From the NCBI GenBank assembly GCA_000320545.1, contig ADNK01000489.1, forward strand, positions 167,001 through 231,000: a DNA stretch of 64,000 bases. Reading direction: 5' to 3'. This document shows, one piece after another, positions 1 to 12,485 of the stretch (positions within the stretch are counted from its first letter, which is position 1; every line of letters begins with the position of its first letter). Source of the stretch: Bigelowiella natans CCMP2755. Lineage: Eukaryota; Cercozoa; Chlorarachniophyceae. The translations under genes and the position numbers were made by a program. A model generated the notes under the pieces. That model did no database searches and was not told the origin of the DNA. It was given only the letters and a program-made list of their open reading frames with translations.

Positions 1-752
1 ACCTGCTGACCTGCAGCTGCTGCAACCCTTGCTGTTGAATAGTCCCCCTCCGAACACCGTTGTTTGCCTCCTCCTTGCTCTCTTTCCAACAAAGGTGAAG
101 CCGATTCGGGATGCTCACGGGCTCTGCCTCAAGACCGTCTCGGAGGCAATAGAAAACGGGTGGTTGCGATGATGGCACTCTCGTGATGACAATTCTACGA
201 TTTGCTCTACGCTGTGTACGTATGCGAGTTTGAATGTATGTGCGGAGGCACACGCTCGCGCACTATTTTGACGCTATACACCCCAATTAATGCTTGTCGA
301 AGGTGCATCGGTAATAGTCGCGAGGAGCTCGTATGGAACGTCTTTGAGAATGTAATTCCCCTCGAAGATGCTGTGTTGCAACTATCAGCAAATCTTTTAC
401 CGTCGTTGATAGGCGTAAGACAAATACATATCACTGATTCTTTCATACTATTCTGCTGGTATATTGTGTTCTCCTCCTCTTCGGCATCCCTCGTTCGTGA
501 TCATCACAATCACCCGTCATCGTCGCTATTGACTTGATCAGGTTCTGGACCAGTGCATTCGACCTGGATGGCTGCAGGAGGAGAAGGTATACAACCGTCA
601 TTACGATATTGAGAAGAAGCAGAATCAAAATAGGAAGCTAGTGATGATACTGAGGAGGAGGAGGAGGTGGAAATGAAGGAATGATAAACAATAGCTTACA
701 CTCATCGTCGCATGTATATGCATCAACTTACATCAGGGCACTTCAATAATGT

Positions 753-788
<36 letters not shown>

Positions 789-1420
789 TTAATATGTTAG
801 ATTGCGATGCTCCCGGAGGAACAGCAGCTATCTCGTGCTTTTGCAAGATGGTTGATCGGCCAGGTTCTAGTGAAGCAATTTAACACTGCTATCCGTCATG
901 ATCCTGTGGCTCATTTCTTCCGATTTCAGTTGTTGCTTGAATCTCTCCTATTCTGACCGAATAACGAGCATGTGCGCAGTTTCCACATACTTTATATTAC
1001 ATGTATGGTTTATCAATCAAGAGCAAGCGAACGTTAAGGACTACGCAATTCTTCTTTGCTGTGTTGTTCAAACTGTATGCTTTCACAAATTACGATGTTG
1101 TCCTTATCTTTACTGTGCTACGCGTTATATTATCATCACTGTTTCTATCATCTCCTGTCATTTAATTAATTGATTTCAATTGTTTTAATATATTCATGAA
1201 AGGCTGCTATATTTTCCAAGTTTGACTTTCTTCCAGAGTCAAAAGTATAGAAGAAGGCGCGCGCGCACACGCACGCACACACATAAACAAACGCACGCAC
1301 TAAATATCCATCCTGCTCACTTGTCATTATTTCCCCACTTTCATGATGACCAGTATTATCAGCACGTCATTACAATTTCATCACCAGTATTATCACTACC
1401 TCATTACGATCTCCCCCCTC

Positions 1421-1466
<46 letters not shown>

Positions 1467-1922
1467 CCCATTCTGACTTTATTGCTTTCACCCTCTCAAA
1501 ATAATGATACTATTACAGATGTACTAAAAATGATAATACCACTACAGATGTACTTCAACGCGCTGAAGGAGGCATCAATTGACTCCAAGGAGGGCATGAC
1601 ATTAGATGAGATTGACTCGGTCATTTGAACATTTATAAATCAATCATCTAATTAAAAGTTGTTAAGAGGAATAATGAAATAGGGGGGTGAAAGGGAGGAG
1701 GAGGAGGAGGAGGAGGAGGAGGAGGAGGAAAGCTGGAAGAAAACATACAAAAAAGTCAAAGCTGCGAATTGGAATTCCACTCTTCGCTGCTGCTACTCCT
1801 GTACTACTGTTTACTGATGGAATGATGTTGCTAATCTCTTTTAGCTGAGAAGCTTCTTTGATCAATACTTGAGTATCCTCCGCGCTAAGAACCTCATCTC
1901 CATTGTAAAGAAGACACTATAA

Positions 1923-1962
<40 letters not shown>

Positions 1963-2983
1963 TCTTCCTGCGTCGAACTGAATAGAACCTTATGTATCAT
2001 CACACTATTTGTTATGTTTGTTGGGCTGGTACACGCTCTTTTTGGAACTAGTAGTGTTTCCATGTCCGCTGCTCCATTGACACATTTTACCCCCCCCCCC
2101 CCCCTCGATAAGATGTGAATACTTTAAAACTTCGATATTGCTGTAGGATGACGAGAACACGTACAGCACATTCTACCCGCTATTCGAGCCTTTCTACGTG
2201 TATGAAATTGCCCGTTATTCCCTCCTCCATTGCCTCCTTTCTGTTCGCCATCAAATACAAGACAATCAACTTGCTGTTGTATACGAGCATTGTTGCTATT
2301 TCTCCCTTTTTGGTTACTTGCTCTCATTGTTGTTGAGGACAGTCAGCGTCGTATGCTTTTATTTCTCCTTCATCTTCTTTTTCTCCTTCTTTTTATTCTT
2401 TCCTCTCCTTTTTCTTCTTCTAATCTTTCAGATTCTACGATCATGATCTTGAGACTTACACCAACCTGGAAGAGCTTTCGACTCAAATTTATAATCGGTA
2501 GTATAAGAGACAGAGGAGGTGGTAGTAGTGGTGTAGTGGTAGTAGTAGTAGTAGAATAGTAATAATAATAGCAGCAGCAGTAGTAGCAGCGACAGCTGGT
2601 GAGTGTTGAACGCACATAAGGAAGAAGCACGAGAACAACATCTCACATAATATCCCATCTACTAAAGCGAGATCTCCAAGGCCATTATTGAGGAAAATAT
2701 AAAGCCTAATCAGGTATGGTGACATCAAACGTCAAATCAAATTGAAACCATCGGCTGCAGTGAGACGCTATGTCTGAACAATGTAGCAATGATGACCCAT
2801 CTACACATGCATCCCGCCGCCACCTCCATCTCCTCTTGTTAGTGTTCTCATTGTTTGTTGTTCAGCACACCGAAGTTCTTCAACCTCGGTCCTGCTACGC
2901 AGCTGCTACCTTGGGAGAACTGGTTGTCGAGGATGCTGAAGATTGAACACTTTCGTATGGCGACAACCAGCGTCCAGCAATGA
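1..2983 (+). CDS. unidentified multi-exon gene, 5' end outside window
   Basis: I do not recognise this protein. Open exon segments with plausible splice sites are visible near 2-165, 270-415, 540-640, 806-870, 1550-1608, 1845-1900, 2148-2260, 2430-2496, 2668-2713 and 2865-2983. The segment at 1550-1608 ends in phase 0 before a gtcatt donor, and the one at 1845 starts in phase 0 after an ag acceptor, so the two halves probably form one gene; a stop at 1626-1628 would otherwise end a first gene. The last exon reads PKFFNLGPATQLLPWENWLS and closes with a TGA at 2981-2983. Composition is helical and mixed-charge, with no signal peptide or known motif. Introns hold (GT)n, (TC)n, (GAG)n and (TA)n. 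Exon order is inferred; existence of a coding gene is fairly likely, function unknown. Confidence 0.45.
755..787. repeat. (GT)n microsatellite in intron
   Basis: An uninterrupted GT dinucleotide run lies in a presumed intron of the first gene. Similar runs occur throughout the window. Confidence 0.95.
1424..1458. repeat. (TC)n microsatellite
   Basis: A pure CT/TC run precedes the exon near 1550 and may act as an extended polypyrimidine tract. Confidence 0.95.
1929..1960. repeat. (TA)n microsatellite
   Basis: A pure TA run in an intron, followed by a short poly-C run near 2091-2104. Confidence 0.95.
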
Positions 2984-2999
2984 GAGGGGTCCAGCATTT

Positions 3000-3522
3000 G
3001 CATTGTGGATAGATGCTGAATTATTTGCATTCATGTGAGCACTTGCATGCATCTACCGTCGCAACATGAAAATTCACAAATGAATCTAGGAATAATGACA
3101 AACGAATTGTTCATGAATCTGTGATCACATGCAGCATCATGATGTAACAAGGTGATCGATGCTGCGTGACGTCACTTCTCAGGCTCGCGAGCAGAGATGT
3201 CCAACAAAAGCGCAACCATTCGATTCGAACGCTGTATGTGATGACTGACGCATGGTCAACAGAAGGCAGGAGACATCGCACACAGAGCACATGTTGCATG
3301 AGAGTAGCATGCTAGCATGCACACATGGCTTGTGTTAAAAACATGTGCGTGGTGTGTGTCCACATTCACAAAGCTGCACAAGAGACAGCACGGTTGTTTT
3401 TAAAAAAACAATCATTGCAATGCCACGTTGCTATGTAGTTCCTCGCTAATTACAGCTACATTAGTACATTAGGATGGCCATTGAACAATTTTAATTTGAT
3501 TGATTACATCCGTCTTACAGCT
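3000..3522. repeat. intergenic CATG/CTAG-rich repeat block with TIR-like right end
   Basis: No gene is seen here. The block is rich in CATG, TGCATG and GCTAGC motifs and ends at 3456-3521 with a sequence nearly identical to one at 50250-50302. The shared core (ccattgaacaa, then tttaatttgattgattacat) is also present in reverse orientation near 11.8, 33.8, 34.05 and 34.15 kb. I read this as one end of a dispersed non-autonomous element. No clear matching left end was found near 3.0 kb. Confidence 0.6.
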
Positions 3523-3845
3523 TCGGTTTGTCAAATTTGAGAATCTAATCGATCACGATGTGAAATGAAGAGGGATGCTATTATCACGTTTCTTATTTCT
3601 TTCCGATGATATCGAGGTGATGCAGTACCTGACACACAGAGACCAAAGTGAAAACTTATTTAATCAAGACATCCTTCAAAACAATGCCCGTAGTTGCGCG
3701 CAACAACATTTATACTCTGTATGTGATGACGTTCTCGAGGTGTTGCGGTCTGTGACCCCTCGTCGTTATTATCGTCGTCGTCGTCGTACCGTTGCATCAG
3801 CGCCATGGTTGTCCTCAACGAAGATGGTCATGGAACTAACACAAC

Positions 3846-3882
<37 letters not shown>

Positions 3883-4389
3883 AATAATGAACAAATGAGG
3901 TTATTGCTGGAAAGGTGATGATCAAGCTTGAGCTCGCGAAAGACCAATACAAGTGGGAAAGATGAAAGAATATCAGCACGTTTTTCTTGAATACATCTTG
4001 TATCATAATAGATGCTGCTGCTAGTTACATTTACTACTAACTAACAGGTAGGACTACCACTACCACTACTACTACTACTACTAAAACTACAACTACTACG
4101 ATCATTGTCCTCTCACTTGCACTTTGCCGCAGGAAGCTTGAAAGTGGCAGTTTCTCCTTCCATGGTAAACTACCCCGCAGCACACCATCATGATAGTAAT
4201 ACAGCAGCGATAGGTCAATAAAGGGTGGGGGGAGGACACACAACGCACCCATCACGCCGTCGATCGCACTGGCATGTAGTAGTAGTGGTAAAGAGCAGGC
4301 AGAGTGAAGTCGGAGCAATATCAACTACAACTACTACTACTACTACTACTACTGCAACTGCTACTGCTACTTATTGCTATTACTACTAC

Positions 4390-4420
<31 letters not shown>

Positions 4421-4603
4421 GCTCTACCACTACTGCTACTACTACTACTACCTCAACAGTGGGATCCGCATCTTCAGCGTCCTGGAACTCCAGATTCGGC
4501 ATATTAATGAATACTTTCACAGTCTTCGGTGCGCTCTCTATGAGAGGAGGAGAAGGGGGGGGGGGGGGGGGGTGGAGAGGAAATCAGCTAAGAATGAGTG
4601 TTT

Positions 4604-4647
<44 letters not shown>

Positions 4648-5342
4648 TTGTGTGTGTTGTGTGTGTCCGCATAGGTTTTTTGTCCGATGGATGTAAGTTA
4701 ATGCGACGTGTTTCGTCTTTTCGTCGTGAGTAGTAGTAGTAGTAGTAGTAGTAGCTACCATGTGCTACTGCCATCGTTCGTTTTGTTGTTGGTGTTCTTT
4801 CATCTAGCTACTGTATCTCACCTTGGATCTTAGCGTGGAGGACGACGGCTCGAGGCTTCACAGTTTGCTTAAACGGGAGAACTATCAGTAGCTGCTCGTC
4901 GGCATCACTCTCCAGGAACGAAGAAGAAGGTGCTAGGAGGGGAAGGAGAAGAAGAAGAAGAGGGAGAAGAGGAAGAGAACCAACCATGCCAAAAAGGAAT
5001 AGTAACGGCCTTTTTCATCAAATGTGTCCAACAACAATCGTCACATGTAACTAACGAGTGCATCATATATCTTTGCATCTTCGTGTACATGAGCTGCTAA
5101 CTCCTTTCCTAGCCAATCCTGCCTACTACTACCACCCATCCACGATTATGCATCTTAATGTACTACTACTACTACTACTACAACTACTGCTACTGCTACT
5201 GCTATTGGTACTTTGTGTTGGTTTGTTGCCGAGAATAGAGCTTAGAGGATGAGAGGCGGACTCGTTCATACACCCTGCGCGACTACAATCGACAAGATCA
5301 AGGATGCTTCCCTGACAACAACAACAACAACAACAACACACG

Positions 5343-5394
<52 letters not shown>

Positions 5395-5446
5395 TGACGA
5401 CGCCGACGATGGTGATAAATGGTGGGAGGTGAGGAGGCGTTGGTGA
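3523..5446 (+). CDS. possible multi-exon gene, unidentified
   Basis: Several open, splice-flanked segments are protein-like: about 3523-3566, 3608-3755, 3912-3956, 4129-4195, 4459-4545 (contains IFSVLELQIRHINEYFHSL), 4830-4888, 5241-5300 and a last segment ending in DDGDKWWEVRRRW with TGA at 5444-5446. I do not recognise a family. Introns contain (TAC)n, (GT)n, (TAG)n and (GA)n repeats. Phase continuity was not verified across all junctions, so the boundaries and even the single-gene model are uncertain. The 3' end converges tail-to-tail with the PPPDE gene, 35 bp apart. It could instead continue from the gene ending at 2983. Confidence 0.35.
5345..5392. repeat. (GA)n microsatellite
   Basis: GA run directly before the presumed last exon of the 3523-5446 gene. 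Confidence 0.95.
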
Positions 5447-5481
5447 GAGTTATTATTGAAATGTAGTAGTAGCTATTAAAA

Positions 5482-5723
5482 CTATTCAGCAATAGAAGCA
5501 GATATTGCAAATGTTGCGTGCGAAGAGAGCAATAGGGACATCGCATTCGCGACCTCCGTGATCACGCTATATTTCCCATCATCGACTCCTGTGCTAGCAG
5601 CAGCATTAGCGCTATTCTTCTTGTTGTCCTTTGCTCCTCCTCCCCCCTTTCCGATAACACTCCTGGGTTGAAAAACGACATCTAACCGTGCGAAGGCATT
5701 GAACTACGATTTCTACAAAAACA

Positions 5724-5761
<38 letters not shown>

Positions 5762-6060
5762 TAAGATGACTTCCCTAGCGATAAATTCGTCTTCTGGTCT
5801 TTTCAGGGAATTAAACGTCCCAGTGATCGTAAATAATGAAGATCGCACACTAATCCCCTCCCCCCCCCCCCCCAAGACATACAAGCACGCCACATGATAT
5901 TGATACATCATTCTGTATTTGACATCATCATCATCATCATAAAATGAGACGACCTGATGGCGTTTCCTACCCTCGCCGCTCGATTCAGCCATGCAGGAAC
6001 TTTCACGGTACATCCCATACTCTGATTGTTTGATTGGTTGATTGTTTAATTGGTTGTCTA

Positions 6061-6093
<33 letters not shown>

Positions 6094-7132
6094 GATGAAC
6101 GGATTCATGAACTCCCTCCCTCCAAAACAACGACCTTCGCAAATGCATCGGAGAAGTGGTTGCAGTTCCTTGCGGTTAGATCATAGGTGTTATTCTTCCA
6201 GTCAGACTGAGATGTGGTAAAGAAGAGAAGAGGGGATGTAGAAAATATAAATGTATCAAATGGACAGTCTGATCCCACCCCCCCTGTATTTACACTATTA
6301 CTTTTTTGGTGACTCTATTAATGAATCACACCTTCATTTCTCGTAGAACGGCTTGCACTTCGTTCCTATCCAACGAAATGATCATAGTGCATTTATAAAT
6401 AATATATATCATCATTATTACGACGGCAATGATGACGCAATGTGCTAGTATAGTTCAATCCATGATCGCTCTTGATTCATTCGCAAACTATTACTTTGTC
6501 AGGGACGTGGTGCCCAAGCTGAGAGTCTCTTTGTACCTTGGAATTATTACAAGATGACCATAAATCAACATGGCATAACAACCCACTGTGTTAGGCGCTG
6601 TATAGCTCAGCTGACTTCCATGGCGCAGAGTCTGGCATCCATTTAGGCCTCTGGGAAAATACTCCTGTCGAGAGTCCTCCCCCCCCCCCCCCGAACACAT
6701 ACTCGGTGCCGAACACTTCGACGCCACTGACCATCATAATAATGGGGGGTATTATCATAGGTGGCGGTGATAGTTAGCGCAATCAGTTGGATCATCGCTT
6801 TCTTCCCGGAGAGATTAAGACGGAGTGTTCGGTCAGGAAAATGGTGATATGTGCTGCTGCATGCATAGCATACCTGTGGAAGATCTGGAATGCTGGTAGG
6901 CCACGGTTCGCTGAGTCTGAAGTAATAATACAACTTTTGAGCTGGGAAGATTCGATGCTTGCTCGCTTCCTTTCGAAAGAAGTTCTAACTATCATTTGCC
7001 CCTACGAGTTATTTTTCCGAGAATATAACCTCCACCTTTTGGCTCGTAGATATTGAGAGACACGGGGATGGGTGTCGTTCCACTGGTCTTCCGATCGGGC
7101 TCAGCCCCCTTTTTGGAGCCGCTGGACCCCAT
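5482..7132 (-). CDS. PPPDE/DESI-family thiol isopeptidase
   Basis: PPPDE (DESI) proteins are papain-like cysteine isopeptidases that act on SUMO or ubiquitin conjugates. Exons, all phase-consistent: 7036-7132, 6874-6910, 6616-6726, 6495-6536, 6332-6365, 6135-6194 and 5482-5703, giving 200 residues. The start MGSSGSKKGAEPDRK precedes PVSLNIYEP, the family's first strand. The catalytic histidine lies in FHSGVEVFGTEYVFGG, split by an intron between H and S. The ETLSLGTTSL and NEVQAVLREM segments match the family core, and the catalytic cysteine is in RNCNHFSDAF. A short exon before the last one could be missing, because the usual loop after NCNHF is not obvious. The C-terminal exon is a tail with Gly and Ala/Asn stretches that I do not recognise. 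Fourteen consecutive G on the coding strand encode a Gly run after VEVFGTEYVF. Identity of the family is secure. Confidence 0.88.
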
Positions 7133-7561
7133 TTGAGGAAATAATCGCTTGGTTTCTTTCTTTGTGAGACAGTTCCACCACCAACCACCACCCACCACAC
7201 AGCACGGGTCGTCGGTTCTTGTTGGTATTTTCCTTGAATGGGCAGCCTCTGCTGCTGTGCTTGCAAGAGAGGATTTTCGTTTGGTTCTTGGCTATTTTTA
7301 TTGGACGCACGTCTAAAATACCATGCTTTATCGAGACATAGGGTTTTGCGTCAGTCAAGGGAAGAAGGTGGTTTCGCACTGACGACAAGTAGGGACCCGA
7401 TGGACAATAAATATTGTGGCATTTTACCAACGCGACAACATATTGAAGGCAAAATATGTGAAAATCGGGACCGATGCAGAGGCTTTGCGGATAGGACACC
7501 CATCTCCGAGCAAGAACATTCCTCTCCAACCCCTCACGTGGGTCGTTGTCTCCAGAGTCTC
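7133..7561. promoter_or_regulatory. divergent intergenic region, candidate bidirectional promoter
   Basis: This 429 bp gap lies between the start codons of the minus-strand PPPDE gene and the plus-strand ataxin-10 gene. It lacks long microsatellites, unlike the flanking introns, which fits a promoter plus 5' UTRs. No specific box was identified. Open frames cross it on both strands but have no family similarity I can see. Confidence 0.4.
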
Positions 7562-8278
7562 ATGAATGAAAAAGGCTCGAAGCAGTTCGAACTAAAAAAG
7601 CCAGAGGGCGGGAGGCTATGGTCCAGGAAGGAGGTGGGGCAAAGATAAATACCATTTCCTCGCTCATCATCATCTAATAGGAGAGAGCAGCTGTAAGTGT
7701 GATGCGATGAGCTGTATTGGTTTTCATACTTCGCTTTAGGTGGAGACCTCAAGAGAAAGTCTCAACATGTTGTACCAGCTTTCAAAGTCGCCGGAAGGCA
7801 GGAAAAAGCTCCAAAATCAAGGTCTCGCAGCGGCATGATGAGTACTGATAGAATCTGTCTGTACTTATCGTGTAATAACCACCCTCCTCATTCAAGGGGC
7901 TGGAGCAATGCTAGTGCCGATTGCAACGCTGTGTTGTCATGCGACAATAAAAACGCACTTTAACCGAACGATAGCACGAGGAGAAGGTATTTAACATACA
8001 CTCGCACCGCAACACCACTGTAGTAGTAGTAGTAGTAGTAGTAGCAAGTAGTAGAAACAAACACTCCCATCTTTACATCAGAGAACAGTCCCGAGCTGCT
8101 GCAGTCGAACGATGATTCCGATCCCTTGGCCGAAGATGACAGCGTAGCAGGATATTTGGATTGGTTGAAGGTTGGCCTTCTAGTTCTAAGGGTAGTGCGT
8201 AATCTTTGTGTCGGATCTTCGATGACGCAAACAGATCTTGTGGAACGGGGGGTTGTGGACCCCATTGCTTCGGTACCA

Positions 8279-8310
<32 letters not shown>

Positions 8311-8740
8311 GCACGCATGCACGCACACACAGACGAAATACTAACAAAAGCTATCGTGGCAAGTACAAATTGCCAATTGGAATACCATCCATCCCCTGAA
8401 TAGAAACTAGACAGCAGCAGCAGCACTTAGTGATATAAATGGCTCTATTGTATGCTGCACTTCTGCTACTCCCCAGCTTCTAGAGCATACCATAAGGGAG
8501 ATCATCAGGAAAGCCGTGCCGGAAATGCGCTCTCGTCTGGTCGCAACAGAGGATAAGATGGAACGAAAACTTGAGGAGCAAGTTGGTATACTCACCAATT
8601 CAGTCGTCGCTCACATATTCTTCTTGAATTCTATCGTATTGACGTTATCTTATACCCAGCAATTAGCGCCTCCCAGTGCCTTGTGAATGTGTGCACTGGA
8701 AATAATAAAGCTACTCAGGTTTGTTGCTCCTTGTCAGATA

Positions 8741-8777
<37 letters not shown>

Positions 8778-8993
8778 ACACAAATGTGTGGGTATTATAC
8801 AGCTTTATTTCCTCCTCCTCCTCCTTCCTACTGTCTTCTTCTTCTTCTTCTTCTTCTTCTCCTTCTTCTTCCACCTCCTGTCGGTAATGAATCATGGTTA
8901 TCATCATTCAGGGTCGTGTATGGGAGCGTGTATTTCCCATACTCATCACCACAATGGTCACAGCGCCGTTAGAGAAGGATTCACTACTGGATG

Positions 8994-9028
<35 letters not shown>

Positions 9029-11554
9029 TTGCTGCTGCTCCTATATTCTCACACACCACCTTTTTATTACTACTCGATTGACGTAAGATCAAAGTAAAGT
9101 CATTGCTGCTGCTGCTGCTGCTGCTCTTGTTTCCATGCAGATTGCTTGCGGAGTCCTCCAGACGTGTACCGTGCACTCACCTGAGCGGTTGTGTTACCCT
9201 CCCCCAACCTCCCCTTACGTCATCAACTATATGTTTATTCATATCTGGTAAGCTTCGTTGTTGAGATCAGGGGAAGATTATGCTTTATGCACGCAGCTTG
9301 GCCGTCGTTTTCGCCTCCTCGTGTCTCCTTCTTCTTCTTCTTCTTTTTTTCCTCATTCTTCTCCTTCGTTTTGCTCTCCCTCTTCCAAATCAATCACAGC
9401 CTGAATGAACTAAGGATGGGCCGTGGAATCAAGGTCGTGGCGGTGTAGAAACCGACGACACACCATAAATAATAATGATGATGATGATTATCATGGTTGT
9501 TGTTATTATTATTGTTATGACGCAATGACGGATGATGATGATGATGATGATGATTGTGCCCCTCCCAAATGCATTGGTGAGAAAGCACCGATCAATCAAT
9601 CAATGACGACTTTCGTCATCGTCCTCATCAACAACAAACAGCTCCTAACGGAGATAGTAAGGCAGCAAGCTACTCGTCGAGCCAACAGCCATGATGGTGA
9701 TAATGATCATCATCATCATCATCATTTGCAACTGCTCTCCATGCCGTGGCCATCGTCCCAGGAAGACCTCCAAAATCTCTTCAATTCAAATGTACTACTA
9801 CTACTACTACTACTACCACTACTTCTCTACTACTGCCACACTATTTATCTGTATATGCACGTTATCATTGTTGTCGTAGTATTATCACTATTCTTCTTAT
9901 TATTATTAGTGGTAGTAGTAGTAGTCAGCAGTAAGGGGAGGAGCAAGGAACACGCCATGTAATCAACATGATCATCCTGCTCCGACATTTGCGGGTGAAC
10001 ATATGATGTTGTTAATGGTGATAAGATAACATATGGCATCATCTGCAAAATATAGAGTCTTGCTTGGACGTACCACACCCTCTCAAACTTGATCATATCG
10101 GAGTTATCGCCTCGATCGTCGGGCAATGTTACAACGGATAACAATAATGATAATGAGAATAGCGAAGACGTTACTCGCAAACCACCACCATCATCATCAT
10201 CATCGTCACACTCAATTCTTTGCCGCCTCTTCAAACGCCTATCAGTATCATCATCATCAACAACCTCTTCCTCCTCCTCCTCCTCAATCCAAACACCTTT
10301 ATCATCATCGTCGTCATCATCATCATCATCTAATGAGACGGAGAAGAAAGGGCAGAAGAGTATAAACGAGGAAGCTGTTCTCCTCCTCCTCGCCTACTCT
10401 GAGCTATTGATTCGAGATAAAGATGTGATTACAGCAATCTCCTCCTCCTCCTCCTCATCATCATCAGAAATGAAAGAGGGGGACGCTAAGAGACAGAGTG
10501 ACACAATAAGCCTGGGCCTGGAAGATTATGCGAAAGCCGTTGCAAGCTGGGTGGTTGCAATGAGGACAGAGATTAGCATTTCTCCAAAATGGGCCGCCGT
10601 GGATCTCAAGGTAGTAGTACCCTCTTTCAATTGCACGACTACCTGATGATCAAACGAAGGAGGAGGAGAAGAAGAAAAAGAAGAAGGAACGATAACAAAT
10701 AATGAAGACAAAATATGATTGGTCCTCCCCCGAATCCTTCACCTCTCTTTACATCGCATGATCAGCTTCTCTTCTAGACTATTCTTTTTCTCGCTCCTCT
10801 TCCTCATCGTTGTTTGCATTGCCACTCCTCAGAAACATTCTTTTTTCGCATGGGATCTTGATCTCCTTACCCCCTCCCAAAATCCTTGCCTCTTTTTTTT
10901 CCGGAAAAAATGAGTATCGATCCAATCCACCACCACCGATATATGTGTTTGATCAATACACGATGATATCGGTCGTCGTGTCTTGTTTGTGCGTGAAAAA
11001 CGTATCATCAGAGCTGTGGTGTGGAGACGACCGCGCACGAGTCACTAAACACACTGGTCCTTCATGCGGCCATTCGCCTCCTGACGAGCTTCATCACCGT
11101 GCTATCGAAGGCTTCCCGTACATCCTTAGCAACGACTGCAGGGTTCATCCCTGCGATCAAGCACTATTTCGCTATGGTTTCTGGATCCCGACCGGCCCCA
11201 AAGCTTGGGAAGGGAAAGCTGGAATTCAAGGGCTCTCCGTACAGGTTTCGCACTGATATTATCAGCCTGATGGCGAATCTGGCGACCTGCGGCAGAGCTG
11301 CTCAAACCTCGGTTGCGGAAAAGGGCGGGCTCGAGGCGCTCATGTCGCAGACTTACATCGACACAAACAACCCCCTCCAAAAGGAACACGCGATCTTTGC
11401 CCTTCGCAACTTGTGTGAAGGCAATGTAGACATCCAGAAACAGATCTCAAAGCTGCAGTATCAAGGGGTGTGCAACACTAAAGAGCTTGCAGAGATGGGG
11501 GTGAAGGTCAGCAATGCTTCCGGTAACGTGAAAATTAGTAAAAGCGACAAATAA
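7562..11554 (+). CDS. ataxin-10-like armadillo-repeat protein
   Basis: Ataxin-10 is a cytoplasmic armadillo-repeat scaffold protein. Ten exons join in phase: 7562-7633, 7740-7821, 8082-8170, 8477-8581, 8912-8992, 9141-9247, 9400-9433, 9642-9791, 10056-10610 and 11012-11554, giving 605 residues. The last exon carries the diagnostic ataxin-10 C-terminal domain: IISLMANLATCGRAAQTSV, then YIDTNNPLQKEHAIFALRNL, then a C-terminus aligning with the GxADxxxLKxxGxxV pattern of animal ataxin-10. Exon 2 has an ARM-like helix (LNMLYQLSKSPEGRKKLQNQ). The protein exceeds the roughly 475 residues of animal orthologues because exons 8 and 9 encode poly-His and poly-Ser expansions. The chosen ATG is the one whose exon splices in frame to exon 2; an upstream start is possible. 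Introns carry (TAG)n, (CA)n, (CTT)n and (TAC)n. Confidence 0.87.
10180..10335 (+). repeat. coding trinucleotide repeats (poly-Ser/His) in ataxin-10 exon 9
   Basis: Imperfect TCA/TCC/TCG runs inside the 555 nt exon 9 give several Ser blocks in the chosen frame; the alternative frame gives poly-His. They lie between ARM-like regions and so are probably a disordered insert. Confidence 0.8.
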
Positions 11555-12383
11555 ATCCAAGGCCACGCGCTTGCATTCTCATGCGCCTTTGTGCATTATC
11601 CTTCTGCAAATTACAATAATTTATTAATTTATCCAATATTATGCGATGCTAGCTAGCTAGGCAGATATGTACACTAGCCAGCTAGCTAGCTAGCTAGTAT
11701 TGTATCTAAATTGTTGTAGCCTTGGAGCTATTTTGCTAGTTTGTAGATAGAGTTGAAAAGCGTTCATTCCATTAGCCCGTCGAGACTACTAGCTAGCTAG
11801 CCTGTGCGACAGATGTAATGAATTGATGACATTTTTTCAATGGTAATTCTAATGTAGCAAAGTAAGCTAGCAAGGCACAACCATACTGCGCAGCGTGCAT
11901 AGCATGTAAGAATTTTTGCAAGCTTGCTAGGTTGTGCGGCAATCCATCAGTTCTACGCCGCGGCACACTTCTAATCGTGCGCATGTACGTGATGCGTGCT
12001 AGCGTGCAATGTAGCGCTGTGGGATAGACAGTGATGCTTTGAAGCGCATAACACGCGCGCGCTTTCAGTATGCTATTCTCCCAAAGTATAGACGAACAGG
12101 CTGCTATCCATCCTTCTTTGATATTCGACAAGGTAGTACATTGCTAACAGATATAATGCATGATGGATTTTGCTTAAACCTCCAAATTTAAGATTTGCGG
12201 GAAGCATCGCTTTCATCTGAGACATCATTGCCGGCAATCCCTACCTGCGCCTCTTCATCTTTCTCATTTTTTGCTATCAAAAAGATAACACAGATTCATA
12301 AATTTCCATGCGTCTGAATATTCTCTTTCTATTCTCTCTCTCTCTCCCTCTTTAACATGCGCGCTCACACACTCACACACACG

Positions 12384-12436
<53 letters not shown>

Positions 12437-12485
12437 CATGATAGGCATACGAGAAATACAATAGCAATAGCGATGATGCAGAGGA
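11555..12485. repeat. intergenic CTAG-rich repeat block with TIR-like segment
   Basis: No gene is seen. The region has repeated GCTAGCTAGC palindromes (about 11650-11700 and 11790-11800). At 11806-11865 is a copy, in the left-end orientation, of the dispersed TIR-like sequence (gatgtaatga, then ttttttcaatgg). Near 12398-12432 there is a (TA)n run. Probably decayed mobile-element sequence and 3' flanks of the two convergent genes. Confidence 0.55.

Noticed and set aside
1500-1560. Two near-identical copies of an acagatgtact stretch near 1516 and 1546
   Set aside because: A short local duplication of about 30 bp around the exon acceptor; too small to call an element.
5760-5880. Plus-strand open segment starting MTSLAINSSSGLFREL
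   Set aside because: It lies inside an intron of the well-supported minus-strand PPPDE gene and has no neighbouring exons in phase.
7101-7650. Long open frames on both strands between the PPPDE and ataxin-10 genes
   Set aside because: No domain or phase link apart from the first ataxin-10 exon; better explained as promoter and untranslated sequence.
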